From an uncultured Clostridia bacterium (lineage in GTDB: Bacteria > Bacillota > Clostridia > Oscillospirales > Acutalibacteraceae): DNA of 10,882 nucleotides. Of the stretch, positions 5,148-10,882 are shown in pieces. Below the pieces are notes generated by a model, which was not told the origin of the DNA, made no database searches, and saw nothing but the letters and a program-made list of their open reading frames with translations. The stretch spans positions 1-10,882 of the forward strand of contig CAMFZJ010000039.1 in the NCBI GenBank assembly GCA_946004305.1, given 5' to 3'. Position 1 is the first letter of the stretch. Each line of letters starts with the position of its first letter. A program made the translations under genes and the position numbers.

Positions 5148-8100
5148 CTATTTCACTTTAATTGTACATTTAGCTGATTTTTTTGAGCCGTCTTTGGATT
5201 TTACAGTTATTACAATAGTACCCTTTTTCTTAGCTGTGATTTTCACTGTGTTGTTACTGAGCTTTTTCATTGTTGCAACTTTTTTATTGGATTTACTCCA
5301 GATGAGTTTCTTATTAGCACCTTTAGAGGCATTTACCGTGGCTTTAAGCTTAAAGGTTTTGCCTTTTTCTAATGTTTTCTTTTTCACGTTCAGCTTAATT
5401 GACTTTACCAAAGGAGTATAATTCACTTTTACTGAAGTATTCTTTGCAGCCTTAAAGGAAACATTGTTTTTGTTGTAGGTTTTGCCGTCTACCGTAATTG
5501 ACTTCACCTTGTATCCGCTGTTTGCCTTTGCGTTTATTACAACAGTTTCTCCGGGATAGTAGCAACCTGCTCCGGTTACACTACCGTGTTCAGCATTTAC
5601 ATTTACATTATACATACCACTTTCAACGCCAAAGCTATATCCCACGCTGAAATAATCCGTTACGGTGCACAAAGAACCGCCGAAATAATCAAGCTCTATA
5701 TTTGTATAAAGCTCGCAGGCTGTACCAAAGAACTTATTGTTTACTACTAATCCGCGGATTATGTCTGTATTCTTAGTCATATAGTAATTATTGCAGTGGG
5801 AATATTCATCCTTACTTACTGAATATTTTACTGTATCGCCATATCCGTCAAACAGCACACCGGTATATAAAATACCTCCTGAAATCAAATCTGCTCCGCA
5901 CTCATAGTATGTAAATTTTTCACCGTTGAATTTATATGTATATGTTTTATTAGTTGTAAGCTGTTGGTTACTTTCTTTCCATTTGCTACCGTCAAAAATC
6001 AAGTTCTTGGGCATATTATCAGTTCCGTCAGTACCCAGCGTATATACCATCTGACTGTTATTTACCTGAATACATTTTCCCAATGCTCTGCCTGAAGGCA
6101 ATGCAGGAGCTTCAACCCATCTTCCGGAGCTGTATTTGTAAACCTTAGTTGAAAGCTTTTCATCAGAATATCTATAGCCACCCATCAGGTATAGAGTTCC
6201 GTTTAATATACCAATTGACGCTCCGTCTAAATCATCTGTGAAATCTATGTAATAGTACCTATCCTTATTAACATCAACTTTCACAATTACAGACTGGGTA
6301 TAATAAGGTTCATCATTATTATAAGAAATAAGTTTCAGCTTTGCTATAAAATAAAGATATCCATCATAGTACATTACATTCCTTATTTCGTAGGCACGTT
6401 CAGCAGAACCGATTACTGACTCAAAATGTGTATCAAGAGGTGACGATGAATCGAGGTCATCAAAATCTTCGTAGTCGAAGTCATCATCACTATTACCGTT
6501 TTCGTCATACTTATTAACACAGCCATAAGCATCTACTGCATAAATATTCTTACCGTCAGAGGCTGTTGCATAATTATTAAAATACACATCTGCTACTGAA
6601 AGCTTCTTGTACTTAGTTCCTGAAATAAGAATCTTTTCGTATAAGGAATAGCCGTTAGGTGTAGTGAGCTTTATTTCTGTATTGGAATTAAAATTCAATG
6701 GTGCAGTTTTTACCTTTGTGTCAGAAGAATCTGCAATATCAATGTTTATATCATTTATGGTAAGCTTTGCGTCCTTAAGGTTTAAACCGTTAATTAACAC
6801 ACTTTGGTCTGTTGCACACTCAACCGAATTAATTATAGGAATCGGAGAGTTAATCTTTGAAAGGTCAGAGAAGCCTGATGTTCTTACTGCATTATCATAT
6901 TTTTCAGCCTGCTTTACGCTTCCGCAAATTTTTTCTGCAATTTGTTTTGCTGTTAAGTCAGGGAACTTTTCTTTTAATAATGCAACCTCACCTGTAACTA
7001 CAGGAGCTGCCATAGATGTGCCACTCATAAACTCATATTTTCCGAAGCTTTCTTCCTCAAGCTTTGCACCCTTTGAAAGTCCGATTCCATCTATCAGGAA
7101 TGTGTAGTCACCTTCATACTGACAAGTAAACAATATGGTTATCTTTCTTTCTCCTGCTTTTTTGTTATTTGTTTTTCCGTATATGTGATCCCAGCCTTCA
7201 CCGGAACCTAAGAATAATAAATAACTATCCGATGTTGAAATATTGGAAGGGTCCTTATCAGCAGGCAAATCAAGTATGTCTATTTCATTAACTATGCCAA
7301 ACATTTGCGCAATTGCGACATCATCTTCGCTTAGCTGCGGTGCTTTAATAATCCTTGCCATTGCGCTTATGTAGGGAGCCTGCTCACTATCCTCAGCTGT
7401 GTATGGAATAGAGACTCCGTAAACACCGTTGCTTTGAGCATTTTCTACGGTGATTTTTAAGGATGTTTTATCAGTTGTTGTATCCGTGAAGTAATTATCA
7501 TCTGATTCAATTACGGTAACAGTTGCATCATCCTTTACCTGTTCTGTCTTAGCATTAAAATCCTTTGTAAAATACTGTGAGGTTTTATTGCCCTCACTGT
7601 AAATTGCAGGATTGAATACATTTTCATTATAAGCAGACAGAATATTTGTACCCGGCGCGGCTAAATCAACAGATTCTTTACCGTAGTTTGAGTAGGAGGC
7701 TATATCGCCCTTTTCATTTGTTGCTGCAACCGAAATAATATAATCACTTTCATAGCAAGCAGGGTACACTCTGTTAGCAGGATTTGGAATTTCATCATCT
7801 TCCGATGAATACAAATCTTCTTCCCAATCCAAATAGTAATCTTCATTACAAAATTCTTCATCAAGATTTTGTCCTTCATTACCTGCAGAACAAACAGATA
7901 TTGCTCCTAATTCACCGACCTTATTAATAAGTTCAAGAAGAATTTTTGAATTGCTGTCACTGCCCCAAGAGTTGTTTATTGCTACAACATTTACCCCCAG
8001 CTTCATTGCTTTGTAAACATAATTATATGCTGCAACAACATCCTCAAGAGTACCGTATCCTTCATAATCAATCCATTTAAGAGCCATAATCTTTGTGTTC

Positions 8101-8879
8101 TGACTTATTCCAGCAATACCCATATTGTTATTCTGGTTTGCAGCAATAGTACCTGCACAATGAGTACCGTGTCCGTTATCATCCATGGGGACATTGTCCT
8201 CATATGTACCGGTAAAGTCAAAGCCATAATTACCGCCCAGCTTATTTTTATATGGATTAACCCACATTTTATCCTTTAAGTCAGGATGAGTATAGTCAAC
8301 ACCTGTGTCAAGGACAGCTACTACCTGCTCCTTTTCCTGTGACGGAGTTTCCATATCCCACACAGTTTCAGGGTTAATATCGGCACCCAATGTTCCGTTA
8401 TTGCTGCCCTTATTATCTAATTGCCACTGAAAATTGCTGTATGGATCGTTAGTAATATTAAATGCTTTGTATATATAATTAGGTTCAGCAGTTACTATTT
8501 CTTCACTTTTATTAAGATTTTTTATAAGCTCTTCTGTGGACAGCTTATCGGAAGATACTGTAGCTACAGAAAAGTTATTGCCTTTTCCTGTGAAGTTTTC
8601 TACTTCATCCACCTTAATATCGCCGTTAACGTCAATATTGTCTGACAAATCCTCCCCTGAAGATATGACGCCGGCGCCTTCCAACAAGACTACAGCCTCG
8701 CCATTAACATAGTTTTTGTTATCTTCAGAATTATAATCTGTTTTATCAATTGAAAGGTTAGTGTTTTTTTCCGGAATAAACTGTTCCTTAGCCGATATAG
8801 ATAAATCCCCCACACCTGCAACTGATACAAGCATTACTGCTGATAACACAGATGCGAGAATTTTTCTTTTTAATTTCAT
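5148..8879 (-). CDS. Large secreted S8 (subtilisin-family) serine protease with C-terminal surface modules
   Basis: This 1243-residue protein is an exported endopeptidase. Residues 1-31 are a signal peptide. Residues about 55-140 look like a processed propeptide (inhibitor I9-like, ending TAEPNYIYKA). The peptidase domain carries Asp191 in VLDTGVDYTHPDL, His237 in NGHGTHCAGT, oxyanion Asn334 in SAGNEG, and Ser622 in SGTSMAAP. Asn334 and Ser622 are 288 residues apart, against about 66 in subtilisin, because a beta-rich segment of about 200 residues (about 412-612) is inserted after APGTNILSAY. Beyond about residue 675 there is an IPT/TIG-like stretch (680-755), then a region with Kelch-like repeats (about 775-1050, e.g. 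LYLMGGYRY, KVYKYSSGRWVEAPALPSGR), a divergent InlB-B-type repeat (about 1089-1155) and a Lys-rich BIG2 domain (1158-1243). There is no LPXTG. The SD GAGGTGG precedes ATG 8879. It is probably monocistronic, divergent from the PurF-like gene. Catalytic activity is well supported; the substrate is unknown. Confidence 0.95.
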   Translation of the reverse strand: MKLKRKILASVLSAVMLVSVAGVGDLSISAKEQFIPEKNTNLSIDKTDYNSEDNKNYVNGEAVVLLEGAGVISSGEDLSDNIDVNGDIKVDEVENFTGKGNNFSVATVSSDKLSTEELIKNLNKSEEIVTAEPNYIYKAFNITNDPYSNFQWQLDNKGSNNGTLGADINPETVWDMETPSQEKEQVVAVLDTGVDYTHPDLKDKMWVNPYKNKLGGNYGFDFTGTYEDNVPMDDNGHGTHCAGTIAANQNNNMGIAGISQNTKIMALKWIDYEGYGTLEDVVAAYNYVYKAMKLGVNVVAINNSWGSDSNSKILLELINKVGELGAISVCSAGNEGQNLDEEFCNEDYYLDWEEDLYSSEDDEIPNPANRVYPACYESDYIISVAATNEKGDIASYSNYGKESVDLAAPGTNILSAYNENVFNPAIYSEGNKTSQYFTKDFNAKTEQVKDDATVTVIESDDNYFTDTTTDKTSLKITVENAQSNGVYGVSIPYTAEDSEQAPYISAMARIIKAPQLSEDDVAIAQMFGIVNEIDILDLPADKDPSNISTSDSYLLFLGSGEGWDHIYGKTNNKKAGERKITILFTCQYEGDYTFLIDGIGLSKGAKLEEESFGKYEFMSGTSMAAPVVTGEVALLKEKFPDLTAKQIAEKICGSVKQAEKYDNAVRTSGFSDLSKINSPIPIINSVECATDQSVLINGLNLKDAKLTINDINIDIADSSDTKVKTAPLNFNSNTEIKLTTPNGYSLYEKILISGTKYKKLSVADVYFNNYATASDGKNIYAVDAYGCVNKYDENGNSDDDFDYEDFDDLDSSSPLDTHFESVIGSAERAYEIRNVMYYDGYLYFIAKLKLISYNNDEPYYTQSVIVKVDVNKDRYYYIDFTDDLDGASIGILNGTLYLMGGYRYSDEKLSTKVYKYSSGRWVEAPALPSGRALGKCIQVNNSQMVYTLGTDGTDNMPKNLIFDGSKWKESNQQLTTNKTYTYKFNGEKFTYYECGADLISGGILYTGVLFDGYGDTVKYSVSKDEYSHCNNYYMTKNTDIIRGLVVNNKFFGTACELYTNIELDYFGGSLCTVTDYFSVGYSFGVESGMYNVNVNAEHGSVTGAGCYYPGETVVINAKANSGYKVKSITVDGKTYNKNNVSFKAAKNTSVKVNYTPLVKSIKLNVKKKTLEKGKTFKLKATVNASKGANKKLIWSKSNKKVATMKKLSNNTVKITAKKKGTIVITVKSKDGSKKSAKCTIKVK

Positions 8880-8913
8880 AAATTTCCCACCTCTTCAATA
8901 ATTATTTACCCAA

Positions 8914-8942
8914 ATATTAGCACAATATATAATTAAAAGCAA
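8914..8942 (-). promoter_or_regulatory. Candidate promoter of the subtilase gene
   Basis: On the minus strand TTGCTT (8942-8937) and TAATAT (8919-8914) are spaced by 17 bases, with a TG one base before the -10 (extended -10). The match is moderate (3/6 and 4/6). It would start transcription near 8907, about 28 bases before the ATG at 8879. Confidence 0.4.
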
Positions 8943-8973
8943 TATGATTTTTTATGAAAAGATATATTAATAA

Positions 8974-9002
8974 TTTACAATCAGCATAATTTGTGATATA
9001 AT
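8974..9002 (+). promoter_or_regulatory. Sigma-A promoter of the PurF-like gene, extended -10
   Basis: TTTACA (8974-8979) and a perfect TATAAT (8997-9002) are 17 bases apart, and TG lies one base before the -10 box. The predicted start near 9009 leaves a leader of about 43 bases. No riboswitch-sized leader or purine-box-like structure fits in the 172-bp divergent region. Confidence 0.7.
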
Positions 9003-9051
9003 TTTTTTGCTTTTTGATTATAGATTTTTTAATAGGTAAGGAGTAATTGAT

Positions 9052-10461
9052 ATGGGCGGTTTTATGGGCGTTGCAGCTAAAGACGACTGCGTATTTGACT
9101 TATATTTTGGTACGGACTACCATTCTCATCTTGGTACAAGACGAGGCGGTATGGCTGTTTATGATGATGAAAAAGGATTTGACAGGGCTATTCATAACAT
9201 TGAGAATGCTCCCTTTAGAACAAAGTTCGACAAAGATATGCAGGAAATGAAGGGAAAATTCGGAATCGGCTGTATTTCAGACTTTGAGCCGCAGCCATTG
9301 ATTATTCGTTCCCATCACGGCACATATGCTATTACAACTGTAAGTAAAATTAACAACAAGGACCAAATTGCTCAGGAGCTTTTTGATGAACAACATTCTC
9401 ATTTTCTTGAGATGAGCGGCGGAGAAATTAACTCAACTGAAATGGTTGCTACACTTATTAATCAGAAGGACAACCTTATTGAGGGAATAAACTACGCTTT
9501 GGAAAAGATTGACGGCTCTTTGTCAATTCTTCTTATGAATAAAAACGGGATTTACTGCGCAAGGGATAAATACGGAAGAACACCCATTGTTATCGGTAAA
9601 AAGCAAGGTGCTTTCTGTGCTGTATTTGAAAGCTTTGCATATAAAAACCTTGGATACAACGATTACAAGGAGTTAGGTCCCGGCGAGATTTGCGTTATAA
9701 CTGACAAAAACTGCGTCACACTTAAAGCACCGGGAGATGAAATGAAAATCTGCACCTTCCTTTGGGTTTACTACGGCTATCCTGCAAGCTCATACGAGGG
9801 TATGAGCGTTGAACAGATGAGATACAACTGCGGTGCAAAAATGGCTGAGAGAGATAATGTTAAGCCTGACGTTGTTGCCGGTGTTCCTGATTCTGGTATT
9901 GCTCACGCTGTAGGCTATGCAAACGCTTCGGGAATTCCCTTCTCAAGACCGTTTATTAAATACACTCCAACATGGCCCCGTTCATTTATGCCGACTATTC
10001 AAAGCCAGAGAAACCTTATTGCTAAAATGAAACTGCTTGCTATCGAGGATTTAATTAAGGATAAAAGCTTACTGCTTATTGATGACTCTATTGTTCGTGG
10101 TACACAGTTAAGAGAAACAACGGAGTATTTATTTGAAAGCGGTGCTAAGGAAGTGCACATCAGACCTGCCTGTCCTCCTCTTGTATATGGCTGTAAGTAT
10201 CTTAACTTCTCACGCTCATCGTCTGAAATGGACCTTATTACAAGACGAGTTATTGAAAGACTGGAAAACGGAAATGTTACCGATGAGGTTCTTAAGGAAT
10301 ATACAAATCCTGATTCGGAAAAATATGAAAAAATGGTTGAGGAAATCTGCAAGGAGTTAAACTTTACTTCATTAAAGTTTAACAGACTTGATGATATGCT
10401 GGAGTCCTGCGGAATTGATAAGTGCAAGCTTTGTACCTATTGCTGGGACGGTCAGGAATAA
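9052..10461 (+). CDS. PurF-like amidophosphoribosyltransferase family protein lacking the glutaminase nucleophile
   Basis: The protein has 469 residues, matching the PurF length and layout: an N-terminal Ntn-type glutamine amidotransferase domain (1 to about 230) and a C-terminal phosphoribosyltransferase domain. The PRPP loop LLLIDDSIVRGT (about 340-351) and the flexible-loop region VPDSGIAHAVGYA are intact. Cysteines corresponding to the [4Fe-4S] ligands of Bacillus PurF are present: Cys234, Cys381 and the C-terminal CKLCTYC (458-464). The glutaminase half is degenerate. The conserved MCG start is MGG, so the N-terminal nucleophile Cys is Gly. The HNGN motif is SHHGT (87-91), and the DTEV motif is STEM (128-131). 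The start is firm (AAGGAG at 9038-9043, 8-base spacing), so this is not a mis-called start. True PurF makes phosphoribosylamine from PRPP and glutamine in purine synthesis. This version may use free ammonia, receive ammonia from a partner, or have a different role. PurF-like proteins of this type occur in Clostridia and are usually annotated as amidophosphoribosyltransferase. Confidence 0.9.
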   Translation: MGGFMGVAAKDDCVFDLYFGTDYHSHLGTRRGGMAVYDDEKGFDRAIHNIENAPFRTKFDKDMQEMKGKFGIGCISDFEPQPLIIRSHHGTYAITTVSKINNKDQIAQELFDEQHSHFLEMSGGEINSTEMVATLINQKDNLIEGINYALEKIDGSLSILLMNKNGIYCARDKYGRTPIVIGKKQGAFCAVFESFAYKNLGYNDYKELGPGEICVITDKNCVTLKAPGDEMKICTFLWVYYGYPASSYEGMSVEQMRYNCGAKMAERDNVKPDVVAGVPDSGIAHAVGYANASGIPFSRPFIKYTPTWPRSFMPTIQSQRNLIAKMKLLAIEDLIKDKSLLLIDDSIVRGTQLRETTEYLFESGAKEVHIRPACPPLVYGCKYLNFSRSSSEMDLITRRVIERLENGNVTDEVLKEYTNPDSEKYEKMVEEICKELNFTSLKFNRLDDMLESCGIDKCKLCTYCWDGQE

Positions 10462-10475
10462 AATATCTAATAGAG

Positions 10476-10513
10476 AAAAGACAAGGAATCCAAAGAAATT
10501 CCTTGTCTTTTTT
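10476..10513 (+). terminator. Intrinsic terminator of the PurF-like gene
   Basis: A perfect 14-bp stem (10476-10489 with 10498-10511, core GACAAGGAAT) with an 8-base loop runs into six T (10508-10513), 15 bases past the stop codon. The A-run on the other side could make it work in both directions. Confidence 0.9.
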
Positions 10514-10530
10514 AACTGTATATCATAAAC

Positions 10531-10557
10531 AAAAAGCAGAGTAGGAACCTACTCTGC
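10531..10557 (-). terminator. Intrinsic terminator of the rubrerythrin-like gene
   Basis: GCAGAGTAGG (10536-10545) and CCTACTCTGC (10548-10557) are perfect inverted repeats. The two-base gap means the real loop is four bases and the stem nine. On the minus strand the stem is followed by five T (10535-10531), about 25 bases past the stop at 10582. It lies back to back with the terminator of the convergent PurF-like gene. Confidence 0.9.
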
Positions 10558-10581
10558 AAATTTTTGCTTATTTACTTAGGT

Positions 10582-10881
10582 TTATTTACCGAAGTATCTT
10601 TCTAACAAGCCCTTAAGAGCCTTGCCGTGTCTTGCCTCGTCACGAGCCATCTCGTGAACTGTGTCGTGGATTGCGTCAAGATTATTCTTCTTTGCACACT
10701 TAGCAAGGTCAAATTTACCTGCTGTTGCACCGAACTCGCAATCTACTCTCCAAGCAAGATTATCTTTTGTTGAATCTGTCATCTTAACTTCTAACTCAGA
10801 ACCAAGCATTTCAGCAAACTTTGCAGCATGCTCTGCTTCTTCGTAAGCTGCTTTTTCCCAATAAAGACCAACCTCAGGATA
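10582..10881 (-). CDS. Reverse-rubrerythrin-like ferritin-domain protein (NADH peroxidase type), 5' end outside window
   Basis: Only the last 99 residues lie in the window; the frame stays open to the edge, so the Met at 10809 is internal and not the start. The visible part is a diiron ferritin-like four-helix domain: YWEKAAYEEAEHAAKFAEML with an ExxH motif, a second Glu-containing helix (RVDCEFGATAGKFDLAK) and the closing helix DTVHEMARDEARHGKAL with another ExxxRH-type metal site. It ends LLERYFGK with no C-terminal rubredoxin domain. This matches reverse rubrerythrins of clostridia, in which the rubredoxin domain is at the N-terminus, here expected beyond 10882. Such proteins reduce hydrogen peroxide in the cytoplasm of anaerobes using electrons from NADH through a rubredoxin or flavoprotein. 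A plain ferritin-like rubrerythrin without rubredoxin is the alternative. It is followed by its own terminator. Confidence 0.88.
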   Translation of the reverse strand, partial: YPEVGLYWEKAAYEEAEHAAKFAEMLGSELEVKMTDSTKDNLAWRVDCEFGATAGKFDLAKCAKKNNLDAIHDTVHEMARDEARHGKALKGLLERYFGK

Positions 10882-10882
10882 G

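Noticed and set aside
8880..9051. Possible purine riboswitch or PurR-type site before the PurF-like gene
   Set aside because: The leader is only about 43 bases and shows no aptamer-like pairing. No convincing repeated operator was found in the divergent region.
9999..10427. Minus-strand ORF of 142 codons inside the PurF-like gene
   Set aside because: It lies fully antisense to conserved PRTase motifs and has no SD; it is a shadow ORF.
10582..10809. Reading the rubrerythrin-like ORF as a complete 75-residue protein
   Set aside because: The frame continues upstream to the window edge with conserved ferritin-domain residues (YWEKAAYEEAEH), so the Met at 10809 is internal.

Overview
The window looks like a chromosomal segment of a low-GC, strictly anaerobic Firmicute, most likely a gut Clostridium of the Ruminococcus/Oscillospiraceae type. 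This is inferred from AT-rich codon use, strong GGAGG-type ribosome binding sites, Lys-rich Ig-like surface modules, and a reverse-rubrerythrin-type ferritin domain. It is dominated by exported proteins. No tRNA, rRNA, CRISPR array or intact mobile element was seen.

Left part (1-4270), all on the minus strand. Reading in the direction of transcription: a LytTR response regulator (3453-4151), an AgrC-like GHKL sensor histidine kinase (2132-3451) and a secreted Pro/Thr/Glu-linker protein with two Ig-like (BIG2) domains (1147-2139) form a tightly packed operon, with a 1-nt gap and then an 8-nt overlap. Upstream of the operon lie two near-identical 14-bp direct repeats offset by exactly 20 bp. 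They abut a plausible -10 box and look like a LytTR operator, so the system probably regulates itself. Downstream, a further secreted, Cys-rich protein runs off the left edge (1-1003). It has its own TATAAT box, overlapped by a perfect 11-bp inverted repeat.

Middle (4270-5147) has no intact gene. On the minus strand lies the broken 3' end of a wall-associated protein (SH3b tail plus Lys-rich FN3-like domain, no start codon, a frame change) followed by a terminator hairpin. On the plus strand there is a near-consensus promoter (TTGACT-17-TATAAT), a GGAGG ribosome binding site, a TTG codon, an eight-A run and a hairpin with a T-run. In the frame as read this encodes only 14 residues. With one A fewer it encodes a 41-residue peptide with a signal-peptide-like start.

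Right part (5148-10882). A 1243-residue secreted subtilisin-family protease (minus strand) has all catalytic residues, a roughly 200-residue insertion inside the catalytic domain, a Kelch-like region, an InlB-B-type repeat and a C-terminal BIG2 domain. Divergently transcribed from it is a PurF-like enzyme (9052-10461) with an intact PRPP loop and Fe-S cysteines. Its glutaminase half has lost the N-terminal nucleophile cysteine and the oxyanion Asn. Two back-to-back terminators separate it from the 3' part of a reverse-rubrerythrin-like gene that runs off the right edge.

Taken together: a signal-transduction operon that probably controls a surface protein, a large secreted protease with a similar C-terminal module, and decayed remains of other surface genes between them. 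The PurF-like and rubrerythrin genes belong to cytoplasmic metabolism and oxidative-stress defence and show no evident functional link to the rest.
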